A stretch of 64,000 nucleotides of DNA from Phycisphaerae bacterium (GTDB lineage: Bacteria > Planctomycetota > Phycisphaerae > UBA1845), in assembly GCA_029260075.1 (NCBI GenBank), contig JAJDDY010000058.1, positions 172,236-236,235 on the forward strand, written 5' to 3'. This document shows positions 8,997 to 17,750 of this stretch, piece after piece. The notes under the pieces are model-generated. The model did no database searches. It saw nothing but the letters and a program-made list of their open reading frames with translations, and was not told where the DNA came from. A program made the position numbers and the translations under genes. Numbering within the stretch: the first letter of the stretch is position 1; each line of letters opens with the position of its first letter.

Positions 8997-9667
8997 GCGA
9001 TTGGTCGCTTGTCTGGTGCGCCGGTGCGGAACTCGACGTATTGAATTTCGACCCATCGCTCGCCGGATTCGTCTGCGGCGGTGATGCGGCAGGACAGTTG
9101 ATCCATGTCGCGCGGCGACGGTCCGCTCACGCGGCGCCCGGCGCCGTCGAAATCACTCACATGACATGGGCAGTTGAACCCGTTGCGATCGGTGTCAGCG
9201 ACGCCTGTCGAATTCGACGCTACAGCCAAGTCAATGCCGCAGCCCAGATGTGGACAAATCGTCTGCAGGCAACGCACCTCGGTCGAAGCTTCCTCGATCG
9301 TGATGTTCGTGTGTGATGCTTGCTCAATCTCGCTGGGCGCGGCCCGGTGTTCAGTGCGAATCAACCACACGGAGCCAATCGGGTTGGAAGGATAGTGCGT
9401 AAACGCGTCCCATCGATCGGCGATGACGACAACGCGAGTGGGCTGTCCGAGCGAAAGCGAGGACAGGGCGGCGACGCGAATGTAGGGCGAAGAGGGAGGC
9501 GGTGCAGGGCCATCGCTGGTCGGATTGTCGCCATCAGGTTCTGGCTGGCGAACGGTAGCGCCGCGAAGGAACTTGAAACCGGGAATCAGTACAGCCGCAG
9601 CCATGCCGGCTTGAATCAGTCTGACCAATGACCTGATGAACACACGTCGTTGCACAGCGAAACGCAT
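8993..9667 (-). CDS. Rieske 2Fe-2S protein of the bc-type complex
   Basis: Carries electrons from quinol to the c-type haems. An N-terminal arginine-rich stretch and one hydrophobic helix (LIQAGMAAAVLIPGFKFL) act as a Tat-like signal anchor. The cluster motifs are present: CPHLGC and, after an insertion of about 20 residues, CPCHVSDFD, giving the 2 Cys + 2 His ligand set. The cysteines flanking each histidine could form the usual disulfide. Length is 224 aa. It is first in a two-gene operon with the cytochrome b-c fusion, whose start overlaps its TGA. No separate cytochrome c1 gene is visible. Confidence 0.92.
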   Translation of the reverse strand: MRFAVQRRVFIRSLVRLIQAGMAAAVLIPGFKFLRGATVRQPEPDGDNPTSDGPAPPPSSPYIRVAALSSLSLGQPTRVVVIADRWDAFTHYPSNPIGSVWLIRTEHRAAPSEIEQASHTNITIEEASTEVRCLQTICPHLGCGIDLAVASNSTGVADTDRNGFNCPCHVSDFDGAGRRVSGPSPRDMDQLSCRITAADESGERWVEIQYVEFRTGAPDKRPIA

Positions 9668-9967
9668 CCGATGGACCGGCGGCGAAACCGCGGTACCGAC
9701 CGCATTACGAAGCGTCGGCTGCGATCTATTTTACCGGCGATCAACCACGACGTGCAAGTCGTCGCCGTCGACGGAGATGGCCAAGTGAGCAGACGTGATA
9801 GCCACAGGCGGGGGGGCCGTGGCTATCACGCCGTTTGGGGACAATTCGCAGAAGAGTCGAAGGTCGGAGCGCACGCCGATTGAGCGAATCTCGCGTTCGA
9901 ACGATGACGAGTTCGGCGGTCGTACTGCATGGGGCGAAAACCCGACTCGTCTTGCTCGACGCGCCGG
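9668..9967. other. 300-bp gap with a strong hairpin and an in-frame open tail
   Basis: A perfect 12-bp inverted repeat, CGTGATAGCCAC (9794-9805) and GTGGCTATCACG (9819-9830), encloses a 13-base G-rich loop. It is not followed by a T run on either strand. On the minus strand the frame of the upstream anti-sigma-like gene stays open after its TAG (9970-9968) for 78 codons, to TAA at 9733-9731. It contains a protein-like stretch (VRSDLRLFCELSPNGVIA) but no convincing start codon. This could be a decayed gene remnant. Confidence 0.4.
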
Positions 9968-11074
9968 CTACTCGCGGTCGCGAATCGGCTTGTGAAACCG
10001 AACGGACTTCGGCTCGGCATCATCCGCAAGAACAAGCCGGACTGCATTGGCGTCATCGAGGGCTTCGTCGGATGTTTGGAAGTCCATGGTCATCTCGCCA
10101 CCGTCTGGTTTGGTGAACGTCAGTGCGACGGTGTCATCCTCGCCCCATGAGACGTCGGTGGGTTTCGCGTCCGCTGGAGCCAGGCCGGACGCACTTCCGA
10201 GGAGTTGAACAACTTGTTGGCCGTCGTTGCCGTCGGTTACCACAACGACTTGAACCCCCGAAAGTTCTTGTGCGAATCCCGTATGGCCGATGTCCAAACC
10301 GCCCACCGGTAGAACGAACAGCTCGCGCGTCCGGCCGTCGGTCGTGACCCAATTATCGAGCATTTCGGAGTTGCCAAGTCGCTCGCGTAATCCTTCGACG
10401 TTGAGGCTTCGCAGCAGCGCCTGCCCGCAGAGCTGTTTCGTATCGCCGTCGGCGACTTCGTTGAGATTGATCGTCACCTGCGTGGCGTCGTCCGAGGCGT
10501 CAGCTTCCTGCGCTTCGATCGTCACATCGTCGTTGGCCGCGAGAACACTAATCGTCATGAAGTTCTCGTCGGGCGTGGTCTCGTCCCCGACGATAATGCT
10601 TCCACTTTGGCCTTCCTCGACAATGATTGTGGCGCGAATGGGTTTGCCATTCGGCTTTTCGGACGAGAGTGTAAGCTGCGTGAGTTGTTCGTCCACACCT
10701 TCCCCGTCGAGCGTTTCGATGAGCAGCGAACCGTCAGCACCGAGGTTCATCATGATTGGATCGCCGTTGTCGCCAACCTTTTCGAGCACGGCGTCCACCG
10801 TCTTCGCCCCGTCGCCGTCGACAAGTTGAAGGGTGACGAAAATCCGTTTGACGGTCTTGCCGGCATCAGTGGCTGCGAATCCGACGCCACCAACCAGCAT
10901 GACCGCAAGCGAAACGATCAGCGCGCGATGTCTACGGAAACCAGACGGTTGCTTATGCGTATGGAACTCTTGCATGAGTTTCTCCTCTAAGGCGTTTTTG
11001 TGATCGTTAGTCGTCCGCTGCGGTGACCGCAGGGACGCCAGTGCACGGTCTACGTTGTCGAATTGTTCGTGCAC
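9968..11074 (-). CDS. Membrane-anchored putative anti-sigma/regulatory partner of the ECF factor
   Basis: A 368-aa protein whose start is 4 bases after the stop of the ECF sigma gene, so the pair is almost certainly co-translated. That arrangement is typical for sigma/anti-sigma pairs and is the main basis for the call. The N-terminal ~50 residues are cytosolic and charged. One transmembrane helix follows (ALIVSLAVMLVGGVGFA, about residues 50-68). The rest is a large, acidic, predicted extracytoplasmic domain rich in beta-forming segments. I do not recognise a zinc-binding HxxxCxxC anti-sigma motif, so it may be a different kind of partner. Function beyond the operon link is unknown. Confidence 0.6.
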   Translation of the reverse strand: MHEQFDNVDRALASLRSPQRTTNDHKNALEEKLMQEFHTHKQPSGFRRHRALIVSLAVMLVGGVGFAATDAGKTVKRIFVTLQLVDGDGAKTVDAVLEKVGDNGDPIMMNLGADGSLLIETLDGEGVDEQLTQLTLSSEKPNGKPIRATIIVEEGQSGSIIVGDETTPDENFMTISVLAANDDVTIEAQEADASDDATQVTINLNEVADGDTKQLCGQALLRSLNVEGLRERLGNSEMLDNWVTTDGRTRELFVLPVGGLDIGHTGFAQELSGVQVVVVTDGNDGQQVVQLLGSASGLAPADAKPTDVSWGEDDTVALTFTKPDGGEMTMDFQTSDEALDDANAVRLVLADDAEPKSVRFHKPIRDRE

Positions 11075-11078
11075 GATA

Positions 11079-11861
11079 CTACCTCCCCGTTGAGAGTGTT
11101 TCGCGAAGCGCCACGCGCGCCCGCGACAATCTGGATTTCACCGTTCCGAGGCGCCATCCAGTGACGGTAGCCACCTCTGCCAGCGCCAACCCCTCGAGGT
11201 AGTGTAGCGCGAGCACGGTCTGGAATTTGGGCGACAACTTCAACATGGCCGCCCGAGCCGCGACAGGGTCGAACCCGTCGTCGGTTGATCTAGCAGCGAC
11301 TGACGCGGTGGCTTCCAACGACTCCGGAAGCGCTAGAAATCCGCGTCGACGCCGACCTCTTGACCAGCGGTTTACTGAATGCGTTGCGATTCGGTAGAAC
11401 CAAGCACGAATCGGAACACCACGGTGTCGATAGCGTGGCAGCGATCTCATGGCTGAAAGAAACACCTCAGCCACCAGGTCTTCCGCAGAATGGACATTGC
11501 CCACACGACGGAGCACATAACCTGCGATGGCGTCGTAGTGAATCCGATAGAGCACGGCGAACGCTTTCGGATCGCGCTTGGCCTGCGCTACCAGCTCTCG
11601 CTCGTCGCCCGCCTCCCAGCTCGTCGTCTCTGTCTCGCTGCGCGGGTGGACATCCCGCTTGTTGTGCTCTTGATAGAGCGGTAGCGCAAGCGGCATAGAC
11701 ACCGGCCCACTCGGTGTGGGTTTGATCGGGCGATGTTCGCCCAATTCGCGGTGCAGGTTGGCGAATGCTGAAAGTTCTGTCACGATCGCGCTCTCGGACT
11801 CGAAACCATCGGGACGGGCACAACCCGCCTGAAGTCGCCTGGCGACCCCTTCCGGTCTCAT
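11079..11861 (-). CDS. ECF-subfamily RNA polymerase sigma factor
   Basis: Extracytoplasmic-function sigma factor. Region 2 is visible in FAVLYRIHYDAIAGYVLRR, with HSAEDLVAEVFLSAM as the region 2.2-2.4 core. Region 4 is visible in LSPKFQTVLALHYLEGLA followed by VTGWRLGTVKSRLSRAR, the helix-turn-helix for -35 recognition. ATG at 11861 gives about 261 aa. A shorter version from ATG 11696 would be about 205 aa, closer to the usual ECF length, and would remove a non-conserved N-terminal 56 residues; the sequence does not decide. The membrane protein encoded 4 bases downstream is its likely regulator. Confidence 0.88.
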   Translation of the reverse strand: MRPEGVARRLQAGCARPDGFESESAIVTELSAFANLHRELGEHRPIKPTPSGPVSMPLALPLYQEHNKRDVHPRSETETTSWEAGDERELVAQAKRDPKAFAVLYRIHYDAIAGYVLRRVGNVHSAEDLVAEVFLSAMRSLPRYRHRGVPIRAWFYRIATHSVNRWSRGRRRRGFLALPESLEATASVAARSTDDGFDPVAARAAMLKLSPKFQTVLALHYLEGLALAEVATVTGWRLGTVKSRLSRARVALRETLSTGR

Positions 11862-11927
11862 CACTCATAATAAGTCAACGCGACCCATTTGGGTTCCCAT
11901 TATTCGTAACATTTTGTGCCGGGAGGG

Positions 11928-12100
11928 CGAAACGTCGAAGTGTCAACAAATCGAAACGTCAAAACGTCAAAACGTCGAAAAATCGAAATGATCTATACGG
12001 CAGCGCCGTACGCTCGGATCCATCCTCGAAGGACGGAAAGGAGCCGCCCACGAAGATTTCTCGTCTTTCGACATTTTGACGTGTCTACGTTTCTCGACCG
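11928..12100. repeat. AACGTC-rich dispersed repeat with inverted second half
   Basis: 11928-11990 contains several near-copies of CGAAACGTCAAAACGTC. The segment 12061-12100 carries the inverse pattern (TTTCGACATTTTGACGTG), so the whole can fold back. A second pair of the same type is at 59950-60090. The right end overlaps the TAG stop of carbamate kinase (12085-12087). Confidence 0.65.
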
Positions 12101-13083
12101 ATGCAGGTGCCGATGTGTGCGGCTATGGCGGGCGAGAATCGTCTTTGTGCGTTTGCGTTCTTCGAGGATGCGCTATGCGTGAGCGACCCGATGATGGCGT
12201 GGGGATTCTCTTGCGTCGAAGCTTCAAGAAAGTTGATCGCGCCTTGGATTTTCGGCCCCATAGACCCGGCCGGAAACTGACCGTCGTCAAGCCATTGCTT
12301 GGCTTCGGCTAACGTCATGTGGTCTAAGTGGCGCTCTTTCGGTGTGCCAAAGTCCAGGCAGACGCCGTCCACGTTCGTAAGAATCATGAGTAAGTCAGCA
12401 TTAAGCTCTGCCGCCAGGCGTGCACTGGCGAAGTCTTTGTCGACGACGGCGCGCACGCCGTGCATCGCGCCCCGGTCGTCACGCACGACCGGAATCCCGC
12501 CGCCGCCGCACACCACGAGCGTTTCTCCCGCCTGAACGGCGCGACGGATGCTCTCGATTTCCAAGATACCGATTGGAAGGGGTGACGGCACCACGCGGCG
12601 ATACGTTCCGGGTGAAACTTCGGCGGTTTGCCACTGTTCCTCGCAGGCCAATCGCTCAGCGTCGTCGGTGGAGAGGTGGCGGCCGATCGGTTTTGTCGGA
12701 TTGGCAAAAGAGGGGTCGTCAGCATCTACGAGCACGGACGTAACGACGGCGGTGACCGTTCGGTTGTCGCCGCGCTGGACCAGTTCATTCATCACGGCTT
12801 GGGCGATCATATAACCCATGCCGCCCTGGACGTGCGCGACAGCGACTTCCATCGATAGCGGATAGATGACCCCTGCTGCCGCTTTGTTGCGAACGAGAAA
12901 ATTTCCGATCTGCGGACCGTTTCCATGTGTAATGACAAGGCGGTGACCCTCGCCGATGAGGTCCGCGAGCGAACACGCCGTGGCTCGTGAGTTTTCGAAT
13001 TGTTCGGCCACGTTGCCTACCTGGTCCGGCCGCGATATCGCGTTGCCACCCAAGGCCACAACTATGAGCGATCCATTGTCCAT
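12085..13083 (-). CDS. arcC: Carbamate kinase
   Basis: Amino-acid-kinase fold enzyme interconverting carbamoyl phosphate + ADP and carbamate + ATP + NH3. Family motifs are clear: LIVVALGGNAI at the N terminus, LVITHGNGPQIGN, EVAVAHVQGGMGYMI, VVCGGGGIPV and the nucleotide-site LMILTNVDGVCLDFG. C-terminal FPAGSMGPKIQGAINFLE is also characteristic. Length of 332 aa is slightly above the usual ~310. No arginine deiminase or ornithine carbamoyltransferase gene is adjacent, so a role in arginine fermentation is not supported by context; purine or cyanate degradation, or carbamoyl phosphate balance, are possible. The 3' end runs into a dispersed repeat. Confidence 0.95.
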   Translation of the reverse strand: MDNGSLIVVALGGNAISRPDQVGNVAEQFENSRATACSLADLIGEGHRLVITHGNGPQIGNFLVRNKAAAGVIYPLSMEVAVAHVQGGMGYMIAQAVMNELVQRGDNRTVTAVVTSVLVDADDPSFANPTKPIGRHLSTDDAERLACEEQWQTAEVSPGTYRRVVPSPLPIGILEIESIRRAVQAGETLVVCGGGGIPVVRDDRGAMHGVRAVVDKDFASARLAAELNADLLMILTNVDGVCLDFGTPKERHLDHMTLAEAKQWLDDGQFPAGSMGPKIQGAINFLEASTQENPHAIIGSLTHSASSKNANAQRRFSPAIAAHIGTCIGRET

Positions 13084-13210
13084 ACTGATGCTCCGGCTGG
13101 CATTTGACGAAACCGAGGGCTAGAAGTCGACAGTCGTTCATCGACAACGACGGGTCGAACGATTAAGAAACGTTCTGTCGGACGACCGACAAATCGGTGC
13201 CACAAGTCGC

Positions 13211-14260
13211 TCAGTCGACCATGGAAGGTTGGAGTTCGAGACCGCGACCCCACCCCTGTTCTCGGACGGCCTCGGTAATCCGCTCGGCCATCTCCACGGC
13301 GGCTACGCCGTCCTCCGCGCTGACCGCGGGGGTTTGGCGTGTGCGGATAGATTCGAGGAACGACTCGAGTTCTGCGCGAAGCGGTTCCTGGTCGTCGACC
13401 TGAAGCGGTTCTACGTTGATCATCGACCCGAAGTCCAACGAGTGCGCCTGCGATTGCATTTGAGAAAGATCTTCGAAGTTGCGTTCCTTGGCCATCCGAA
13501 TCAGATCCAAGTTGTCCGCGAGCTTGATGGCGACGCCGGATTTCTTCTGATAGTCCATCGAAAGATAGCCGGTCGGGGCGAACACGCGAATTTTTCGCTC
13601 CGTCTTGAGCGCAAGACGTGAGGCCGTCATGTTCACCACGGTGTCGTTAGCGAAGCGGATGCGGGCGTTGGCGACGTCTTCGCAATCACTGAGGACGTTC
13701 ACACCGACGGCGTCGACCGTGTACTCACGCTGGCGGACGAGGTGCAGCACAATATCGATGTCGTGGATCATCATGTCGAACACAACGCCTATGTCGGCAC
13801 TTCGAAACGTGAATGGACTGATCCGGTGCGTTTCGATAAATCGCGGCGTGACCTCCATGCGAAGTAACGCTTGCACGACCGGGTTGAATCGTTCCGAATG
13901 CCCGACCTGTAGAAGTCGTCCGTGCTCGCGCGACGTCGCCAACATACGCTTGGCGGTGACAGTGTCGGGTGCGATCGGTTTTTCGACCAACACGTCCACG
14001 CCGCGGGCCATCAGCTCGGATACGACATCGGCGTGGTATACGGTAGGTACAGCCACAGAGGCTGCGTCGACCTCGCACGTCATATCAGCGACGGAGGCAT
14101 ACGCCGTGCCCCCGTGCTCGGCGGCGATGCCCTTCGCACGCGACAGGTCTTTGTCCACGACGGCCACGAGTTCGCAGTCCTTCAGCTCACCATAAATGCG
14201 CGCATGATGACGACCCATGTGTCCGACGCCGATCACTGCGACCCGTAGTAATTGCTTCAT
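13211..14260 (-). CDS. Gfo/Idh/MocA-family oxidoreductase, possible UDP-GlcNAc 3-dehydrogenase (GnnA-like)
   Basis: NAD(P)-dependent sugar oxidoreductase. The N-terminal Rossmann motif is VAVIGVGHMGRHHARIY, and the family EKP triad element is seen in VDVLVEKPIAP (near residue 95), followed by LLQVGHSERFNP and the catalytic-region motif DMMIHDIDIVL with its histidine near 170. It is 15 bases downstream of lpxA, and no lipid A gene is known to need this family except gnnA. GnnA oxidises UDP-GlcNAc at C3 before transamination by GnnB, for amide-linked lipid A. The assignment is inferred from position; no gnnB-like aminotransferase is in the window, so another sugar substrate is possible. 349 aa. 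Confidence 0.75.
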   Translation of the reverse strand: MKQLLRVAVIGVGHMGRHHARIYGELKDCELVAVVDKDLSRAKGIAAEHGGTAYASVADMTCEVDAASVAVPTVYHADVVSELMARGVDVLVEKPIAPDTVTAKRMLATSREHGRLLQVGHSERFNPVVQALLRMEVTPRFIETHRISPFTFRSADIGVVFDMMIHDIDIVLHLVRQREYTVDAVGVNVLSDCEDVANARIRFANDTVVNMTASRLALKTERKIRVFAPTGYLSMDYQKKSGVAIKLADNLDLIRMAKERNFEDLSQMQSQAHSLDFGSMINVEPLQVDDQEPLRAELESFLESIRTRQTPAVSAEDGVAAVEMAERITEAVREQGWGRGLELQPSMVD

Positions 14261-14275
14261 GGATAATCCCGTAGG

Positions 14276-15352
14276 TTAGGCTTCCTCGCGGACGAACGTG
14301 GCCGTCACGTTCTTGTCGCGGTCGAGCACGACGTCGATGGGGTTGCTGGTTCCGTTGAGGCCGCCGTTCCAACCCGCAAACGTCCAACCGGATTCCGGGT
14401 CGGCGACGAGTTGCATTCCTTGGATAGTGGTGTCCCTAGCCTTGAGTTGGTTCACGCTACCGCTGCCGACGATGTCGATCGTGAGGCGGTGGGGCGTGGA
14501 GAGTTTCCAGCTGTCGCGATGGATTGCGTCAGCGCGAAGCGATTCGAGGTATCGGCCGTGTCGACCGTGGGCGAACGAGCGAAGAAGGAACTCGCACAGG
14601 TAACGGACGTGGGAGTTGTTGGATTCGCCGTTGAGGATTTCCTCGACGCGCTCCCGAATACCCGTGCCACTGAGTCGCGCGCGGCGAGAGAAGATTTTCA
14701 AGAACGTACCCTTGAGCGCCGCGATGTCGTCATAGTGGAATCCGCTCCGCTGCAGACCGACACCGTTGACCATGCGGACTTCGGTACGCGTACCGCGGGC
14801 TGCCACGACGACCATGTATGGAGGCACGTCGGCTGAAACGCGTGTCATTCCGCCTACGAAGGCGTGGTGCCCGATGGTAACGAAATGATGCACGGCGCAG
14901 TGCCCGCCCATGTTAACATGATCCTGCACGTGAACGTGTCCGGCGAATTGGACGTAGTTGGCAAAGATGCAGTTATTGCCGATGACGCAGTCGTGTGCGA
15001 TGTGCACACCGATCAGCACGAGGTTGTTGTCGCCGATGCGCGTCACACCGCCGCCGTTGCCCGTACCCGGATGTACCGACACCATTTCGCGAAACACGTT
15101 GCCTTCGCCGATTTCCAGTGTCGTCTTTTCGCCTTGGAATTTGATATCCTGCGGCGGGGTTCCGAGGACCGCCTGCGGAAAGACCTCGCAGTTGTCACCG
15201 AGCGTGGTGTGGCCTTCGATGGTCACATGGTGGTGTATCTTGCAACCGTCTCCGAGCACCACGTTCGGTCCGATCACGGAAAACGCTCCGACGTCGACGT
15301 CTTGCCCGAGCTGTGCGCCTCGGCTGATGATGGCTGTTGTATGGACGCTCAC
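14276..15352 (-). CDS. lpxA: UDP-N-acetylglucosamine acyltransferase LpxA with extra C-terminal repeat domain
   Basis: Catalyses the first step of lipid A synthesis in the cytoplasm. The left-handed beta-helix hexapeptides run through about residue 190, with the catalytic-region motif VHIAHDCVIGNNCIFANYV and the family segment GGMTRVSADVPPYMVV. The alpha-helical C-terminal region typical of LpxA ends near residue 283, the normal length being about 260. Residues ~290-358 form an added domain with GSGSVNQL, PESGWTFAGWNGGLNG and KNVTATF. These match the divergent InlB B-repeat pattern normally found in exported surface proteins. The start is GTG at 15352, preceded by AAGGAGAAGAGG. The gene follows lpxC-fabZ by 23 bases in the lipid A operon. 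Confidence 0.93.
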   Translation of the reverse strand: MSVHTTAIISRGAQLGQDVDVGAFSVIGPNVVLGDGCKIHHHVTIEGHTTLGDNCEVFPQAVLGTPPQDIKFQGEKTTLEIGEGNVFREMVSVHPGTGNGGGVTRIGDNNLVLIGVHIAHDCVIGNNCIFANYVQFAGHVHVQDHVNMGGHCAVHHFVTIGHHAFVGGMTRVSADVPPYMVVVAARGTRTEVRMVNGVGLQRSGFHYDDIAALKGTFLKIFSRRARLSGTGIRERVEEILNGESNNSHVRYLCEFLLRSFAHGRHGRYLESLRADAIHRDSWKLSTPHRLTIDIVGSGSVNQLKARDTTIQGMQLVADPESGWTFAGWNGGLNGTSNPIDVVLDRDKNVTATFVREEA

Positions 15353-15375
15353 GTTGTTCCTCTTCTCCTTGCGCG

Positions 15376-16695
15376 TCAGTGCGATGTCGAATCAGTCAGT
15401 ATGAATTTGATTTCGGCCTCGGCCACAAGCCGATCGCCTACGCGGGCCGTACCTTTGATGTGCCCCGTGTTGGAACGCACGCGAATCGTTTCTGCTTCCA
15501 GAACCAATTGATCACCCGGCCGCACCGGGTGTCGAAACTTGGCTTTGTCGAGCGAGAGCAGAACAGCCACCTTGCCCTTGTGCTCCAACTCTTGACTGAG
15601 CAAAACGCCGCCAATTTGGGCCAGCGCCTCGATGACCAAGACGCCGGGCATGATCGGCTCGCCTGGGTAGTGGCCTTGGAAGTAGGGCTCGTTGATCGAG
15701 ACGTTCTTGATGCCCACGATGCGCTTCGTGCCGTCGATCTCGATGATGCGGTCGACCATGAGAAATGGATAGCGGTGGGGCAGGATGCGCTGGACGGCGT
15801 GAATGTCGAGTGCGGGGCGGCGAACCTTCGCATCGTCACGCCGACGAGCATGGTCATCACGCAGGAGCGCGCGAACCAGTTCGTGATTCAGCGAGTGTCC
15901 GCTCTTTCGCGCATGGATGCGCCCGATGATCGGCCGACCAAACAGGGCCATGTCGCCCACCAGATCGAGAATCTTGTGACGCACGCATTCGTCGGAGAAC
16001 CGCCAGCGGTTCTCGATCGGTCCGTCCGATCCAATGACCAACAGGTCTTCATAGCTAAGGTGCAAGCCAAGCCCGGCTGCGCGTAGCGCGTCCGCCTCTG
16101 ACTCAAGAACAAAAGTGCGCGCGGGTGCGATGTTGGCTTCGAATACCTCGGGCGTAATGGTCGCCCGATAAGTCTGTCGTCCGATCGGAGAATCGCTGCC
16201 GTAGTTCAGTTCGTAGAATACTTCGAGATGGTCAGGGTTCGAGCCCAACGGCGGCAACGCGACCAATTCCGAATCACCGTCCGCAACACGAATGACGTCG
16301 CGAATGATGAACGGATCGATTGCGGCGTCTTGCTGTTCAATTCCGCTGGCGCGAAGTTTTTCGAGGAAGGGGAGGCAACTGCCGTCAAGCGCCGGAACTT
16401 CCTGCGCCGTCAACTCAATCTGCAGGTTGTTCAGACCCAAGACCGAGCACGCGCTTAGGCAATGCTCGACCGTTTCGACCGCCACTGTACCGTTCTTCAA
16501 CGACGTGCGTCGAGCACGCTTCGAGACGTTGTCGACCGTCGCGGCGATGCGGATGGGGGGGGATTGGTCGGCGCGGACGAACCAGATTCCGGTGTGCGGT
16601 TCGGCCGGGCGGACGCGCATGGTGACCGGGGCGCCGGTGAACAACCCGCGACCTTCGAACTCGACTTCATTACTGATCGTCTGCTGATGCTTCAA
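15376..16695 (-). CDS. LpxC-FabZ bifunctional protein (deacetylase / hydroxyacyl-ACP dehydratase)
   Basis: N-terminal ~280 residues are LpxC, the Zn-dependent UDP-3-O-acyl-GlcNAc deacetylase and committed step of lipid A synthesis: VETVEHCLSA holds one zinc histidine, and DECVRHKILDLVGDM holds the second histidine and the aspartate. C-terminal ~145 residues are FabZ, the beta-hydroxyacyl-ACP dehydratase: LPHRYPFLMVDRI with the catalytic histidine and GHYPGEPIMPGVLVIEALAQ with the catalytic glutamate. This fusion is known from Bacteroidota and Planctomycetota and may balance fatty acid and lipid A flux. The start is TTG at 16695 behind GGGTGGAG, overlapping the 3' end of lpxD by 26 bases, so the genes are translationally coupled. 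Confidence 0.96.
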   Translation of the reverse strand: MKHQQTISNEVEFEGRGLFTGAPVTMRVRPAEPHTGIWFVRADQSPPIRIAATVDNVSKRARRTSLKNGTVAVETVEHCLSACSVLGLNNLQIELTAQEVPALDGSCLPFLEKLRASGIEQQDAAIDPFIIRDVIRVADGDSELVALPPLGSNPDHLEVFYELNYGSDSPIGRQTYRATITPEVFEANIAPARTFVLESEADALRAAGLGLHLSYEDLLVIGSDGPIENRWRFSDECVRHKILDLVGDMALFGRPIIGRIHARKSGHSLNHELVRALLRDDHARRRDDAKVRRPALDIHAVQRILPHRYPFLMVDRIIEIDGTKRIVGIKNVSINEPYFQGHYPGEPIMPGVLVIEALAQIGGVLLSQELEHKGKVAVLLSLDKAKFRHPVRPGDQLVLEAETIRVRSNTGHIKGTARVGDRLVAEAEIKFILTDSTSH

Positions 16696-17722
16696 GTTGC
16701 TCCACCCGCTTGCGCAGGGCCTTGAGCTGCTCCATCATCGCCGGAAGTCGCCGAACGGCCGCTCGTTCGCGCAGGTAGTCCCGATGGTCCCGCGCCGGCA
16801 CGCCGGAAACTGTAGCGCCGGGAGGAATATCCTTCCCCGCGACCGTCCCCAACCCGCTCAAGCGTGCGCCGTCGCCGATGGTTATGTTGTCGACCGATCC
16901 GGATCGACCGCCGAATACGCAATAGCTTCCAATGCGGACGCTGCCTGAAATACCGACCTGTCCAGTGAAAAGGCAGTGCTCACCGACCCGGCCATTATGG
17001 CCAATCTGCACAAGATTATCAATTTTCGTACCGCGCCCAATGACGGTTTGGCCGAATTTCGCACGGTCGATGCACGAGCACGATCCCACTTCCACGTCGT
17101 CGCCAAGAACCACGCCGCCGATGTGTGTTATTTTCTGATGGGCACCTTTATCAAAGTAATAGCCAAACCCGTCGGCTCCGATTACCGAGCTAGGATGAAT
17201 CGTCACCCGGTCGCCCAGAACACAGCCATCGCGCACCACCACGTTAGGCCAAAGAACGCAGTCTGTTCCCAACGTCGTACCGCGTCCGATGAATGTTCCG
17301 GCGTGCAATACGCATCCGCGGCCGATCTTCGCACCCGCCGCCACGGCGACGTGGGCACCGATGGCGCAGCCGTCTTCGACAGTCGCCGATTCGTCGATAA
17401 CGGCTGTGGCGTGGACACCGACGTCCGGATACGCTGGCGCTGGCGCGAACGCCGCCAATAGCTGGGCCACGGAGCGATCGATGTGCTCGCATACGATTGT
17501 CGGAACGGTTGTTGCGGAGGCGCTGAACGCCGAATTGACGAGCAAAACCCCGGCGCCGCTCGTCGATGCTCTGTCGGCGTACTTTGGCTGTGAAACCCAC
17601 GCCGCGTCGTCCGGTCCGGCCTCCGCAATGTCAGCCACAGCGCTGATGACGCGCCCACCGTCGCCATGCAGATCGCCGCCAACCAATCGGGCGAGTTCCG
17701 ATATGGTGTATCGCGCGGTCAT
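16670..17722 (-). CDS. lpxD: UDP-3-O-acylglucosamine N-acyltransferase LpxD
   Basis: Adds the second acyl chain in lipid A synthesis. The N-terminal uridine-binding domain (about residues 1-100, with SELARLVGGDL and DAAWVSQPKYAD) is followed by a left-handed beta-helix of hexapeptide repeats (VGVHATAVIDESATVEDG onward). It includes VIGADGFGYYFD and the catalytic histidine region in KIDNLVQIGHNGRVGEH. A C-terminal coiled coil (MMEQLKALRKRVEQLEAS) trimerises the protein. Length of 350 aa is normal. It sits between the skp-like gene (28 bases upstream) and lpxC-fabZ, whose TTG start is inside its 3' end. Confidence 0.96.
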   Translation of the reverse strand: MTARYTISELARLVGGDLHGDGGRVISAVADIAEAGPDDAAWVSQPKYADRASTSGAGVLLVNSAFSASATTVPTIVCEHIDRSVAQLLAAFAPAPAYPDVGVHATAVIDESATVEDGCAIGAHVAVAAGAKIGRGCVLHAGTFIGRGTTLGTDCVLWPNVVVRDGCVLGDRVTIHPSSVIGADGFGYYFDKGAHQKITHIGGVVLGDDVEVGSCSCIDRAKFGQTVIGRGTKIDNLVQIGHNGRVGEHCLFTGQVGISGSVRIGSYCVFGGRSGSVDNITIGDGARLSGLGTVAGKDIPPGATVSGVPARDHRDYLRERAAVRRLPAMMEQLKALRKRVEQLEASADDQ

Positions 17723-17750
17723 GGAGTAATCGATCGCGTTGGGCCACTCG

